The position numbers and the translations under genes are program-made. 64,000 nucleotides of DNA, taken from NCBI GenBank assembly GCA_018268755.1, contig JAFDVW010000014.1:1-64000 (forward strand). Direction: 5' to 3'. The DNA is from Acidobacteriota bacterium. Lineage in GTDB: Bacteria; Acidobacteriota; Terriglobia; Terriglobales; Acidobacteriaceae. The first letter of the stretch is position 1; each line of letters begins with the position of its first letter. The notes beneath the pieces are model-generated. The model saw only the letters and a program-made list of their open reading frames with translations, did not search any database and was not told the DNA's origin. Below are positions 35,130-44,185 of this stretch, one piece after another.

Positions 35130-35198
35130 CTTAGCATTCGGCCGTGAAGGCCAGAGTGTATGCTCGCACTCCGGCCAGACGGTTGGCTAAATGCTAAG
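35130..35198. repeat. inverted repeat CTTAGCATT / AATGCTAAG
   Basis: CTTAGCATTCGGCC (35130-35143) and GGCTAAATGCTAAG (35185-35198) are inverted copies flanking a GGCCAGAGTG/CACTCCGGCC inner pair. They lie between gatB and the CRTAC1-like gene. Related GCACTTAGCACTTGGCC text occurs at 55177-55193. Confidence 0.5.
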
Positions 35199-35217
35199 GG
35201 TTCATTGCTATGTGCGA

Positions 35218-36696
35218 TCAGCCTTCCAGCTTTTTGGTCAGCAGCTCATTGATGAGCTGAGGATTGGCTTGGCCCTTGGAAGCCTTCATCACCTGTCCCA
35301 CGAAGAAACCGATGACCGTCTTCTTTCCGGCGCGGTACTGCTCGACCTGCTTGGGATTGGCGGCGATGATCTCGTCGGCGATCTTCTCCAGCGCCGATGT
35401 GTCCGTCGACTGTTTGGGCCGCCCCTCTTCCTCGTAGACCACGGGGAAATCTTTGCCGCGCTCAAAGCACAAATCGTAGAGGTCTTTGAGCATCTTGCCG
35501 GAGATGGTCCCGGCCTCCACCAGATCGGCGGACTCGGCCACACCCTTCATGGAGATGGGGGACTGCTCAATTTCCAGCCCCTTGGCTTTCAGGCGGCCGA
35601 GCAGCTCGCCCTGCACCAGGTTGGCCACGCGCTTGGGGTTCTTGGCGGCTTTTGCGGCCTCCTCAAACTGGTCGGCCAGAAATTTGGTGAGCGTCAGCGT
35701 GTAGGCATCGCCTTCGGTGATGCCGTAGTCCGCCATCATGCGCCGGCGGCGGGCCTCGGGCAGCTCGGGCAGAGTTTTGCGAATTTCAGCCTGCCAGTTG
35801 GCATCGACCACCAGGGGCAGCAGGTCCGGCTCAGGGAAGTAGCGGTAGTCGTGCGCCTGCTCCTTCGAGCGCATGCTGTAGGTCTTGCCTTCGTTCGAGT
35901 TGTAGAGGCGGGTTTCCTGCACCACCTTGCCGCCGGATTCAATCACGTCGATCTGGCGGGCGATTTCATAGACCAGCGCCTCGCGGATAAAGCGGAAGGA
36001 ATTCACATTTTTCACTTCCGCCTTGGTGCCAAATTTTTCTTGTCCGCGGGGACGCACGCTGACGTTGGCGTCGCAGCGCAGCGAGCCCTCCTCCATGTTG
36101 CAGTCGCTGACGGCGGTATAGAGGATGATCTCCTTCAGACGAGTGAGATACTCGTAGGCCTCATCGGGGGAGGCGATGTCGGGTTCACTGACGATTTCGA
36201 TCAGGGGCACGCCGCTTCGGTTCAGGTCGATGCCCGTCTTCTCGCTGGAATCGGGGAAGCCTTCATGCAGGCTCTTGCCCGCGTCTTCTTCCATGTGCAG
36301 GCGGGTGATGCCGATTTTCTTGGTTCCGCCGTTGATTTTGATCTCGATGAAGCCATGCTCGGCCAGCGGCTTGTCATACTGCGAAATCTGGTAGCCCTTG
36401 GGCAGATCAGGATAAAAGTAGTTTTTGCGGGCGAAGATCGAGGTCTCATTGATGCGGCAGTTCAGCGCCATGGCCGCCAGGGTGGCGAACTCCACCGCTT
36501 TCTTGTTCAGCACCGGCAAGGGGCCGGGATGGCCCAGGCAGACCGGGCAGACATTCGTGTTGGGCGGATTGCCGAAGCGGGTGGAGCAGGAGCAGAAAAT
36601 CTTGGTCGCAGTCAGGAGCTGGACATGGACCTCGAGTCCGATGACCGGCTCATATTTGGTGTTGGCCGCAACAGGGCTGTCCAGCGTAGTGGGCAT
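35218..36696 (-). CDS. gatB: aspartyl/glutamyl-tRNA amidotransferase subunit B
   Basis: Kinase/amidotransferase subunit of GatCAB, which converts misacylated Glu-tRNA(Gln) or Asp-tRNA(Asn). Motifs: YEPVIGLEVHVQLLTATKIFC, the zinc cysteines in FCSCSTRFG...NTNVCPVCLG, the signature NYFYPDLPKGYQISQ, GVPLIEIVSEPD, and the C-terminal YqeY-like tail domain (IADEIIAANPKQVEQYRAG...GQVMKASKGQANP). 492 residues. gatA and gatC are not in the window. ATG 36696 has TATAAT (36711-36706) nine bases upstream and no ribosome binding site, a leaderless-type arrangement. Confidence 0.97.
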   Translation of the reverse strand: MPTTLDSPVAANTKYEPVIGLEVHVQLLTATKIFCSCSTRFGNPPNTNVCPVCLGHPGPLPVLNKKAVEFATLAAMALNCRINETSIFARKNYFYPDLPKGYQISQYDKPLAEHGFIEIKINGGTKKIGITRLHMEEDAGKSLHEGFPDSSEKTGIDLNRSGVPLIEIVSEPDIASPDEAYEYLTRLKEIILYTAVSDCNMEEGSLRCDANVSVRPRGQEKFGTKAEVKNVNSFRFIREALVYEIARQIDVIESGGKVVQETRLYNSNEGKTYSMRSKEQAHDYRYFPEPDLLPLVVDANWQAEIRKTLPELPEARRRRMMADYGITEGDAYTLTLTKFLADQFEEAAKAAKNPKRVANLVQGELLGRLKAKGLEIEQSPISMKGVAESADLVEAGTISGKMLKDLYDLCFERGKDFPVVYEEEGRPKQSTDTSALEKIADEIIAANPKQVEQYRAGKKTVIGFFVGQVMKASKGQANPQLINELLTKKLEG

Positions 36697-36785
36697 AATC
36701 TAAAAATTATAGCGCCGGCGCAGGTTTTCGTGGCGACAGAGCGGGCTCGGTCCCTCCAAGGGCGGTCTAGGAGGCAGCGTGCTGC

Positions 36786-37409
36786 CTAGGCCAAAGACAG
36801 CGACGCTTTTAGCCTCGATTCGATCTGACATCTCAGATCGAGCACGGCCGAGAGCTGGGCCGGGTCGGCGTCGCGCACATGGGTGGTGAAATCGATGGCG
36901 CCCAACAGGGCGTCTTCGCCCCCGAAAACCGGCGTTCCCATACAGGTGGCATCGTGAAAAGGCAGCTGGTAATGTTCTGGGCCCATGACGGCGACGGGTC
37001 TACGAGAGGCCAGAGCGGTGCCGGCCCCGTTGGTTCCCATCACTCTTTCCGACCAGTTGTAGCCCGGTGATAATCCGAAGGCTTGCATGATGAAATCGGT
37101 GCCTATGGCGTACAGGATGATGCCATCAGCATCCACCAGATACACCACGTGTTTCAGGTTTTCGTAACAAACGGAAAACTCATCGATAAGGGGGACAGAA
37201 ATTTCCACTAAAACCTGGTTGATCTGCAGGCGGCGATCCAACTCCGCCAGGCTGACCTGACGCAGCAGGATATGAGTCTTCAGCGGGTCAACACCCGCGC
37301 TGCGGCTGCGCCGCCAGGAATCCAGGATGATAGGGCGGATCTTTTCATGGGTTGGGTTTTGTAGCGCGGACTCGAGAAAATGCTTCCAGGCTTCCTCGGT
37401 TGTAGCCAT
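36786..37409 (-). CDS. GAF-domain sensory protein (AcoR N-terminus-like)
   Basis: 207 residues. The sequence resembles the N-terminal sensory part of AcoR/DhaR-type sigma-54 activators. A helical start with IRPIILDSWRRSRSAGVDPL is followed by a GAF fold (LKHVVYLVDADGIILYAIG, SPGYNWSERVMGTNGAGTAL, RPVAVMGPEHYQLPFHDATCMGTPVF, LLGAIDFTTHVRDAD). No AAA+ or DNA-binding domain follows, so it is a stand-alone sensor or a partner for another regulator. ATG 37409 follows GAGGAG. The ligand is unknown. Confidence 0.8.
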   Translation of the reverse strand: MATTEEAWKHFLESALQNPTHEKIRPIILDSWRRSRSAGVDPLKTHILLRQVSLAELDRRLQINQVLVEISVPLIDEFSVCYENLKHVVYLVDADGIILYAIGTDFIMQAFGLSPGYNWSERVMGTNGAGTALASRRPVAVMGPEHYQLPFHDATCMGTPVFGGEDALLGAIDFTTHVRDADPAQLSAVLDLRCQIESRLKASLSLA

Positions 37410-37443
37410 GCGAACTCCTCATGGAAATAGCTGGCAAAGCATA

Positions 37444-38106
37444 CTATCGGGAGGGCGCGCTCAAATATTTTTCCAAAGGAATTTCGAAATACATAAGTTC
37501 GTTCCCCTGCGCGTCGCGTACCCCGGTCAGGTAGAAGTGGGCCCCAGCCATGGGAGTCGAAATGCCGGAGACGTCGAAGAACATAAATCCGGATTGCGTG
37601 GTGTGCGGCTCGACCGCTTTGGCGGCGAACTGGGCCCGCTGGATCTCCTCCTGCGCCTTCTTGCCCACTCCGCCCTTCACTTTGGTGGTGGGAAAGGGAA
37701 TGGGCAGCTTGGAAGGGCTGGCGGAGGGGCGGGAGAGGCGGCGGTAAATATCGTCTTCGTACGCGGGAGGGATCTTGGTGCGGTCGACGGTGACAAATTG
37801 CGCCTTCATGCCGGCTAGGGAGATGGGCTGATCGCCGTCATTGCTGATGACCACAAAAATCGGCAGGAAGCCCAGGTCTTTGTACTTTACGGAAAAGATA
37901 TCGGCCTTGTCGGGCATGTCGTAGGGATCGAGCCCGAGCGTGACCTTCTCCATGGGGTGGGCATCGTGGGCGGGATAGCTGGCCGCATTTTGCGGCGTGG
38001 GTAGGCTGAACTCCTTGGCGGCCCAGGCGGCGGCTGCGGCCAGGACCAACACGGCACAAATACCGGCTGTGCGGCGGAACACGAGATGGGATCCCAGGGA
38101 ACGCAT
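37444..38106 (-). CDS. exported hypothetical protein
   Basis: 220 residues. N-terminal hydrophobic segment (FRRTAGICAVLVLAAAAAWAAK) is a signal peptide or anchor. The mature part (KVTLGLDPYDMPDKADIFSVKYKDLGFLPIFVVISNDGDQPISL...FMFFDVSG...AGAHFYLTGVRDAQGNELMYFEIPL) looks like an immunoglobulin-like beta sandwich of the kind seen in small acidobacterial exported proteins. ATG 38106 has TATAAT seven bases upstream (38119-38114), suggesting a leaderless mRNA; an ATG at 38127 is upstream of that hexamer and is rejected. Divergent from waaA. Confidence 0.68.
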   Translation of the reverse strand: MRSLGSHLVFRRTAGICAVLVLAAAAAWAAKEFSLPTPQNAASYPAHDAHPMEKVTLGLDPYDMPDKADIFSVKYKDLGFLPIFVVISNDGDQPISLAGMKAQFVTVDRTKIPPAYEDDIYRRLSRPSASPSKLPIPFPTTKVKGGVGKKAQEEIQRAQFAAKAVEPHTTQSGFMFFDVSGISTPMAGAHFYLTGVRDAQGNELMYFEIPLEKYLSAPSR

Positions 38107-38208
38107 CGTCGTGATTATAGGATGCATTTGGCCCTGGGAATGGTGCCTTCGCTGGGGCGGGACACCTGGCAGAGCGACGGAGCGGGGTAGAATGTCCCTT
38201 CTCTCTCT

Positions 38209-39501
38209 ATGTATTGGATTTACAGCGCGATCCTGGGACTCGGCCTGCTTTTGAGCATGCCCTATTGGCTGTGGCAGGCGCTGCGCCATGGGAAGTACCG
38301 CGCCGGGCTGGGCGAGCGGCTGGGTGGCGTGCCGGCGCGCCTGGGCAGCAAGCCGGGGCGAACCATCTGGGTGCATGCCGTTTCCGTGGGAGAGGTGCTG
38401 GCGGTGAGCGGACTGGTACCCTTGCTGCGGCAGCGTTTTCCCGAGCACCGGGTGCTGGTTTCCACCACCACCGACACCGGGCAGAAACTGGCCCGGGCCC
38501 GCTTCGAGGCGGAGAACGTCTTCTACTTCCCCTTGGATTTTGGCTTTGCCGTGCGGCGCTACATGCAGGCGCTGAAGCCGGAGCTGGTGGTGCTGGCCGA
38601 GACCGAGTTCTGGCCCAACTTCCTGCGAGCCGCGCAGGATTCCGGGGCGCGGGTGGTGGTGGTGAATGCCCGCATCTCCGACCGCTCGCTTCCCGGGTAC
38701 CGGCGGGCGAAGCGTTTCTTCCGGCGCATTCTGCAGGCGGTAGATTTGTTCCTGACCCAGACCTGGGAGGACAAAAAGCGGCTGCACGCAATTGGCGTGG
38801 CGGCAGAGCGCGTGGAAGTCAGCGGAAACCTGAAGTTCGATGTTCCCATGCCCGACCCGCCGCCGATTGTGGCCCAGCTGCGCAGCACCTTTCAGTATGG
38901 TGGGACGCACCCGGTGCTGGTTTGCGGCAGCACGGTCACCGGCGAGGAGCCGCTGCTGCTGAGCGCCTTCCAGCAGGTGCTGGCGAGCTATCCGCAGGCC
39001 GTCATGCTGTTGGCGCCGCGGCATCCGGAGCGCTTTGGGGAAGTCGCCCAGCTTTTGCAATCACTGGGCGTGCGCTTTTGGAAACGCTCGGCGTGGAAGG
39101 GCGAACAGTTGCGGGGCGGCGTGTTTCTGCTGGATTCGATTGGTGAACTGGCGGCCCTCTATGCCCTGGCGGACATCGCCTTTGTGGGCGGCAGCCTGGT
39201 GCCGCGCGGCGGGCACAATATTCTGGAGCCCGCCATGTACGGCGCGGCCATTGTGGTGGGCAATCACACGGAAAATTTCCGCGATATTGTGTGGCTCTTT
39301 CAGAATGAAGATGCAGTGCGCATCGTGGGCCCGGCGGAGCTGCCCATTGTCTGGATGGAGTTGCTGGCCGATGAGGCCGACCGCCACGCGCTCGGCCGCC
39401 GCGCGCTGGAGACGCTGCGCTCGCAAATGGGGGCCACGCAGAAAACGCTGGAAGCGCTACAGAAATTGCTACAGCCGGTAGAATCCAAAGTCTCGAGATA
39501 G
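38209..39501 (+). CDS. waaA: 3-deoxy-D-manno-octulosonic acid transferase
   Basis: KDO transferase adding KDO to lipid IVA at the inner membrane. The protein starts with a membrane anchor (YSAILGLGLLLSMPYWLWQAL). It then has the family motifs RTIWVHAVSVGEVLA, VLVSTTTDTGQKLA, FYFPLDF, ETEFWPNFL and, in the C-terminal GT-B half, FVGGSLVPRGGHNILEPAMYGAAIVVGNHTENF. 430 residues. First gene of a six-gene envelope operon (waaA, lpxK, hldE1, hldE2, waaC, methyltransferase). Confidence 0.96.
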   Translation: MYWIYSAILGLGLLLSMPYWLWQALRHGKYRAGLGERLGGVPARLGSKPGRTIWVHAVSVGEVLAVSGLVPLLRQRFPEHRVLVSTTTDTGQKLARARFEAENVFYFPLDFGFAVRRYMQALKPELVVLAETEFWPNFLRAAQDSGARVVVVNARISDRSLPGYRRAKRFFRRILQAVDLFLTQTWEDKKRLHAIGVAAERVEVSGNLKFDVPMPDPPPIVAQLRSTFQYGGTHPVLVCGSTVTGEEPLLLSAFQQVLASYPQAVMLLAPRHPERFGEVAQLLQSLGVRFWKRSAWKGEQLRGGVFLLDSIGELAALYALADIAFVGGSLVPRGGHNILEPAMYGAAIVVGNHTENFRDIVWLFQNEDAVRIVGPAELPIVWMELLADEADRHALGRRALETLRSQMGATQKTLEALQKLLQPVESKVSR

Positions 39502-39509
39502 AAAACCAC

Positions 39510-39535
39510 GCGCGGACAGGGTGTCCGTGCCACAT
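39510..39535. repeat. GCGGACAGGGTGTCCGT palindrome copy
   Basis: GCGCGGACAGGGTGTCCGTG followed by CCACAT lies between the waaA stop and the lpxK GTG. It is a slightly diverged member of the dispersed palindrome family and occurs inside an operon, so it is probably transcribed. Confidence 0.7.
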
Positions 39536-39543
39536 GAGGGCCG

Positions 39544-40491
39544 GTGATTCCACTGAGTTCATCCCTGTTCGGGGTCGGCGTGCGCACCCGCAATGCGCTC
39601 TACGACCGGGGTGTGCTGGCGGCGCGCAAACTGCGCGGGCCGGTGGTAAGCGTGGGGAACCTCTCGGTGGGCGGCTCGGGCAAGACGCCGTTCGTGCTGC
39701 TGCTGGGCGAACTGCTGAAAGAGCGCGGCATCGACTTCGATATTCTTTCCCGCGGCTATGGGCGCAAAACCCGCGGCGTGGCCCTGGTCGATCCCTTCGG
39801 GACCGCCCACGATTTTGGCGACGAGCCGCTGCTCATGACCCGGCGTCTGGATGTGCCGGTGATTGTGGGAGAAGAACGCTATCAGGCGGGGGTATTTGCC
39901 GAGCAGAAGCTGGGGCCGCGGATGCACTTGCTGGACGATGGCTTTCAGCACCGCGCCTTGGCCCGCGATTTCGACATTGTGCTGGTAATGCCGGACGATG
40001 CTCGCGACCGCCTGTTGCCCAGCGGGCGTTTGCGGGAACCGCTGGCCTCATTGCGGCGGGCCGATGCGGTGGTGCTCAGCGGCGGCGCAGCTCCGGAAGC
40101 CTTTCCGCTGCAAGGCAAGCCGGCATGGCGAGTGCGGCGGGGGATCCAGCTGAAGAGCGTGCCGGAGAGGCCGGTGGTGTTTTGCGGCATTGCGCGTCCC
40201 CAGAATTTTCTGGCGCAGCTGCGCACCGCCGGCGTGGAGCCGGCGGCCGAGGCATTTTTCCGCGATCACCACGCCTACAGCGAACGCGATGTGCGCGAGC
40301 TTCTGGAACTGCGGCAGCGCAGCGGGGCCAGCGGCTTTGTCACTACGGAGAAGGACGCCGTGAACCTGGGCGACGCGCTTTCCGCGCTCCAGCCGGTGGC
40401 GGTGGTCCCGGTCAAAATGGAGTTGCAAGACGCGGCTAACGCCGTGGATACCATGCTGCGGGTGATCGAGGAGCGCAGGGCCCGGACATGA
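39544..40491 (+). CDS. lpxK: tetraacyldisaccharide 4'-kinase
   Basis: Inner-membrane kinase making lipid IVA by phosphorylating the lipid A disaccharide. Shows the P-loop VVSVGNLSVGGSGKTPFVLLL, ILSRGYGRKTRGVALVDP, DEPLLMTRRLDVPVIVGEERYQAG, the acidic MHLLDDGFQHRALARDFDIVL and SGFVTTEKDAVNL. About 315 residues; the N-terminal membrane helix found in many orthologues is short here. GTG 39544 is the best start. Confidence 0.95.
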   Translation: MIPLSSSLFGVGVRTRNALYDRGVLAARKLRGPVVSVGNLSVGGSGKTPFVLLLGELLKERGIDFDILSRGYGRKTRGVALVDPFGTAHDFGDEPLLMTRRLDVPVIVGEERYQAGVFAEQKLGPRMHLLDDGFQHRALARDFDIVLVMPDDARDRLLPSGRLREPLASLRRADAVVLSGGAAPEAFPLQGKPAWRVRRGIQLKSVPERPVVFCGIARPQNFLAQLRTAGVEPAAEAFFRDHHAYSERDVRELLELRQRSGASGFVTTEKDAVNLGDALSALQPVAVVPVKMELQDAANAVDTMLRVIEERRART

Positions 40492-40528
40492 GAAAATCAC
40501 TGCTGGTTGTGGAGTTTGCCTGTTCTCG

Positions 40529-41569
40529 ATGAAACATTCCTCCAAACACTCGAAAGAGACGGAACGGCTCAAGAAGCTGGTAGAGTCGTTTCCCAAGGTG
40601 ACAGTCACGGTGGTCGGCGATCTGGTGGCCGATGAATTTGTTTTTGGGGAGATTTCCCGCGTCTCGCGCGAGGCCCCGGTGCTCATCCTGAAACACCGCG
40701 AGCGGAGTGTCGTGCCCGGAGGCGGCGCCAACGCCATCAATAATCTGGCCGACCTGGGCGTGAATGTGCTGCCGGTGGGTATTGTGGGAGACGATGAACC
40801 GGGACGGCTGCTGCTGAAATACTTTCGCCACAAGCGCATTCCCCTGAGCGGCATTCTGAAAGACAAGGGACACACCACCGTCACCAAGACGCGCATTCTG
40901 GCCGGCATGACCCACACCTCGCGGCAGCAGGTGGTGCGGGTGGACCGCGAGCCGGAAGCCGAGCCCAGCCCGCACCTGCGGCGCGAACTGGTGCTGGCGG
41001 CGCGGCAATACACGCGCGCCTCCGACGCCCTGCTGATCTCCGATTACGGTTACGGCGCGGCCACGCCGGTCATTCTGCGGGCCATCCGGGAGCGCACCTC
41101 CGGGAACCTGCCAGTGGTCCTCGATTCCCGCTTTCGTATGCTGCAATATTCCGGCGTGACCGCCGCGACGCCCAATGAGCCTGAAGTCGAAGATGCCTTG
41201 GGGGTGCGTATCGGCAATGACTGGCCGCGGGTATGCGCGGCCGGACGCGCTCTGATGGCGCGCATGAAGTTGCAGTCGCTGGTCATTACCCGCGGACGCG
41301 ACGGTATGGTGGCTTTTCCCGGCAAGCAGAAGCCCACCGACATCCCCATCTTCGGCAGCGATCAGGTCGCGGATGTCACCGGCGCGGGAGACACGGTGAT
41401 TGCGACCTTTACCGCGGCGCTGGCGGCGGGCGCGAGTACGGAAGAAGCGGCGCACCTGGCCAATTATGCTGGCGGCATTGTGGTCATGAAGCGCGGCACG
41501 GCCACGGTTTCCCGCGAAGAGTTGTTGCAGTCGCTGGAAAACTCTGCGCCGGTCACGAGGGCCCATTAA
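40529..41569 (+). CDS. hldE1: heptose 7-phosphate kinase (HldE N-terminal domain as separate protein)
   Basis: PfkB-type sugar kinase phosphorylating D-glycero-beta-D-manno-heptose 7-phosphate. Landmarks: [52 protein letters not shown], and the ribokinase anion hole [19 protein letters not shown]. 346 residues. In E. coli the kinase and adenylyltransferase are fused as HldE; here they are adjacent genes with the adenylyltransferase GTG two bases after this stop. Confidence 0.92.
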   Translation: MKHSSKHSKETERLKKLVESFPKVTVTVVGDLVADEFVFGEISRVSREAPVLILKHRERSVVPGGGANAINNLADLGVNVLPVGIVGDDEPGRLLLKYFRHKRIPLSGILKDKGHTTVTKTRILAGMTHTSRQQVVRVDREPEAEPSPHLRRELVLAARQYTRASDALLISDYGYGAATPVILRAIRERTSGNLPVVLDSRFRMLQYSGVTAATPNEPEVEDALGVRIGNDWPRVCAAGRALMARMKLQSLVITRGRDGMVAFPGKQKPTDIPIFGSDQVADVTGAGDTVIATFTAALAAGASTEEAAHLANYAGGIVVMKRGTATVSREELLQSLENSAPVTRAH

Positions 41570-41571
41570 AA

Positions 41572-42063
41572 GTGGCAGCGGACACCAACCAGAAAATTCT
41601 TGGTCGCGCCGAATTGCAGCAGCGGGTGGCGGAATGGCGCAAGGCGGGGGAGCCCGTGACCCTGGCCAACGGCTGTTTTGATCTGCTGCACGTGGGCCAC
41701 GTGCGCTATCTGCAAGCGGCCAAGGCGCTGGGCGGAAAATTGGTGGTCGCCATCAACTCCGATGCCTCGGTGCGCGGTCTGAAAGGCGAAGGACGGCCGG
41801 TAATGCCGGACGCGGAGCGGGCGGAGATTCTGGCCGCACTGGCGGATGTGGATGCGGTGGTGATCTTTTCCGAACCCAACGTGCGCGCCCTGATCCACGA
41901 GATCCGGCCGGACGTGCAGGCCAAGGGCACCGACTATTCGGCGGATTCTGTTCCCGAGCGCGATGCCGTGCTCGAACACGGCGGGCGCGTCGAGATTGTC
42001 GGCGATCCCAAAAACCACTCTGCCAGCGAGTACATCCGGACGTTGCAGGCGAAGCGTTCCTGA
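41572..42063 (+). CDS. hldE2: heptose 1-phosphate adenylyltransferase (HldE C-terminal domain)
   Basis: Cytidylyltransferase-fold enzyme making ADP-heptose. The motif [20 protein letters not shown] carries the HxGH nucleotide-binding signature. [36 protein letters not shown] and [14 protein letters not shown] follow. About 163 residues from GTG 41572, which starts essentially at the hldE1 stop, indicating translational coupling. It supplies ADP-heptose for the heptosyltransferase encoded next. Confidence 0.94.
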   Translation: MAADTNQKILGRAELQQRVAEWRKAGEPVTLANGCFDLLHVGHVRYLQAAKALGGKLVVAINSDASVRGLKGEGRPVMPDAERAEILAALADVDAVVIFSEPNVRALIHEIRPDVQAKGTDYSADSVPERDAVLEHGGRVEIVGDPKNHSASEYIRTLQAKRS

Positions 42064-42068
42064 CAACT

Positions 42069-43178
42069 ATGACTTCTTCCGGCGAAAGTCCTGTCCATCC
42101 CGTGCCGGACCAAGACCAGGAGAGGGCGCGGCTGCTGGTGGTGCGCCTGGGTTCGATGGGCGACGTGATCCACACCTTGCCGGCTGTCGCGGCCCTGCGC
42201 GCGGCCTGGCCGGAAGCGACCATCGGTTGGGTGATCGAAGAGCGCTGGGTCGAATTGCTATGCGCGAGCGGCACGCCCCGCTTCGGTCCGCGGTCGCCGC
42301 AGCGCCCTCTGGTCGATAAACTGCACCTGGTTGACACCAAGCGCTGGCGGCGTGCGCTGACTGCCTCGCAGACCTGGGAGCAGATTGCCGCGGCGGTGAG
42401 GGAGTTGCGCGCGCCACGTTATCCGCTGGCGGTAGATTTTCAAGGAGCGGCGCGCTCGTCGCTGATTGCCAGGTTATCCCGGGCGGCAGCCATTTTCGGT
42501 TTTGCCCAGCCCCGGGAAAACATTGCGGCCATGTTTTACACGCGTAAGGTGATTGCGCGGGGAAAACATATCGTGGAGCAGAACCTTTCTTTGGCGGAGG
42601 CCGTGGCGCAGAGAAAACTCAACTTGCCGCCCGTGCCTCTTCCGCAGGATGAGGCGGCGGAGCAGGCCGCGCTCGAGTGGCTGGAGCGGCATGCTGTAAA
42701 AGAATTTGTGCTGATGAATCCGGGCGCAGGTTGGGGCGCGAAGCAGTGGCCCCCGGAGCGCTTCGGAGAAGTGGTGAAGCAGTTGGCGAAAGATGGGCTG
42801 CAAACCGTCTTCAACTTCGGGCCCGGGGAGGAAGCCACGGTGAAGGCGGCCCAGGCGGCGAGTGGCGGCGCCGCCCAGACGATTTCTTCGTCCATCGCGC
42901 AATTAATTGCGCTGACGCGGCGGGCGCGCCTGTTTGTGGGCGGAGACACTGGGCCGCTGCATCTGGCGGCCGCGCTGCAAGTTCCGGTGGTGGCGATTTT
43001 TGGGCCGACTGACCCAGCCCGCAACGGGCCGTTTGCCAGCCAGAGCATCGTGCTGCGCAGCCAGTCGAGCGTGACTTCGCATGCCCGCAAACGCACTGCG
43101 GAAGAGGGATTATTGAAAATTACCGTGCAGGACGTAACCGCGGCGGCCAGAAAGCTTCTGGGGGCGCAGCGTGGCTAA
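42069..43178 (+). CDS. glycosyltransferase family 9 heptosyltransferase (WaaC-like)
   Basis: GT9 enzyme adding heptose to KDO-lipid A. It has LLVVRLGSMGDVIHTLPAVAALR, WVIEERWVEL, YPLAVDFQGAARSSLIARL, VLMNPGAGWGAKQWPPERF, and the ADP-heptose site ARLFVGGDTGPLHLAAALQVPVVAIFGPTDPARNGP. 369 residues. Starts five bases after hldE2 and overlaps the next gene by eight bases. Heptosyltransferase I is the most likely step given the context. Confidence 0.92.
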   Translation: MTSSGESPVHPVPDQDQERARLLVVRLGSMGDVIHTLPAVAALRAAWPEATIGWVIEERWVELLCASGTPRFGPRSPQRPLVDKLHLVDTKRWRRALTASQTWEQIAAAVRELRAPRYPLAVDFQGAARSSLIARLSRAAAIFGFAQPRENIAAMFYTRKVIARGKHIVEQNLSLAEAVAQRKLNLPPVPLPQDEAAEQAALEWLERHAVKEFVLMNPGAGWGAKQWPPERFGEVVKQLAKDGLQTVFNFGPGEEATVKAAQAASGGAAQTISSSIAQLIALTRRARLFVGGDTGPLHLAAALQVPVVAIFGPTDPARNGPFASQSIVLRSQSSVTSHARKRTAEEGLLKITVQDVTAAARKLLGAQRG

Positions 43179-43710
43179 CTGGCAGACAATTGCGCGCCGC
43201 ATCCGCGTGCCCCTGGGGTTTGCTCTGGCCGTGCTCTATGTGTGGCTGGCGCGGCCCACGGCGCTTTCGCTTCTAATGGGAGAATTTCTGGTGCTTCCCG
43301 GATTATTGATTCGTGCCCTGGCTTCCGGACATGTGAAGAAAAACGAGGAACTCACCACTACGGGGCCCTACGCCTACACCCGCAATCCGCTCTATCTGGG
43401 CTCGCTGGTGCTGGCGGTTGGGTTTGCCGTGGCGGCGCGAAGCCTCTGGATCGCCGCTGTCATGGTGGTGTTCTTCTTGGTGGTCTATGTGCCGGTCATC
43501 CGTTCGGAAGAGGCCTTCCTGCGCGGCAAGTTTCCTCAGTTTGAGGCTTACTGCCAGGCCGTGCCGCGGCTGCTTCCCCGTTTGACTGCCTATGACAAAT
43601 CCGGCGGCGGATTTGCCCTTGAGTTATATCGGAAACACCGCGAGTACAACGCCCTGCTGGGCGCGCTGACGATTACCGCGATACTGGTGGTGAAGCTGGT
43701 GTGGAGATAG
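43171..43710 (+). CDS. isoprenylcysteine carboxyl methyltransferase-family membrane protein
   Basis: 179 residues with four or five membrane segments. The ICMT/PEMT-like SAM-binding motif is TTGPYAYTRNPLYLGSLVLAVGFAV, followed by EEAFLRGKFPQFEAYCQAVPRLLP. Bacterial members methylate isoprenoid or phospholipid groups; the substrate here is unknown. GTG 43171 overlaps the heptosyltransferase stop by eight bases, so it belongs to the LPS operon and may act on an envelope lipid. Confidence 0.85.
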   Translation: MANWQTIARRIRVPLGFALAVLYVWLARPTALSLLMGEFLVLPGLLIRALASGHVKKNEELTTTGPYAYTRNPLYLGSLVLAVGFAVAARSLWIAAVMVVFFLVVYVPVIRSEEAFLRGKFPQFEAYCQAVPRLLPRLTAYDKSGGGFALELYRKHREYNALLGALTITAILVVKLVWR

Positions 43711-43720
43711 GCCCCATGCT

Positions 43721-43749
43721 GGCGCGGACAGGAGTGTCCGCGCCACATC
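43721..43749. repeat. GCGCGGACAGGAGTGTCCGCGC palindrome copy
   Basis: A long, clean copy: GGCGCGGACA-GGAG-TGTCCGCGCC, followed by ACATC. It lies just after the LPS operon and could end its transcript. Confidence 0.75.
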
Positions 43750-43754
43750 AGGCT

Positions 43755-44036
43755 TTACTGCAGGCGATAGCGTTCGTTCAGCAGGCGCTGCAGGCGCGGA
43801 CGATAGAGCAGGTCATAGGCCAGCTCCTTGTCCGGGAACATGGCCAACGCCGCGCGCTTTGCCCCGGCCGCGAGTTCCGATGCATCTTCCAGGCTCAGTT
43901 TCGGGTCCTGGCTGATGACCTGCATCACCATGCCCATCATGATCTGCAGGCGGCGGATTTTGCGGGCTTCCTCGGCAACTTCCGGGAAGGTACCGGGCGT
44001 GTTTTCCGTAGGGCTGATGCTTTCCAGATTTGTCAT
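43755..44036 (-). CDS. small hypothetical protein
   Basis: 93 residues, soluble and helical (VAEEARKIRRLQIMMGMVMQVI, LSLEDASELAAGAKRAALAMFP, DLLYRPRLQRLLNERYRLQ). The C-terminal RPRLQRLLNERY is the most distinctive part. ATG 44036 follows GGTGGGGGACT, a good ribosome binding site. Function unknown; convergent with the LPS operon. Confidence 0.68.
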   Translation of the reverse strand: MTNLESISPTENTPGTFPEVAEEARKIRRLQIMMGMVMQVISQDPKLSLEDASELAAGAKRAALAMFPDKELAYDLLYRPRLQRLLNERYRLQ

Positions 44037-44185
44037 AGTCCCCCACCTCGGCCACTAGCTTTGTAGAATTAGATGTCTATTCCCGTCGAGAAGGTGCATG
44101 GCCGACGCCGGGGGCGGGGTGCATGCCAAGTGGGCTGCTAGGGTACAATTTCTAAGAGCTGGCCGGACAGGCCGATGAGGAGATC

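Noticed and set aside
38113..39060. Extension of the 37444-38106 gene to 538 codons
   Set aside because: The extra part is antisense to waaA. A TATAAT at 38114-38119 supports the short form.
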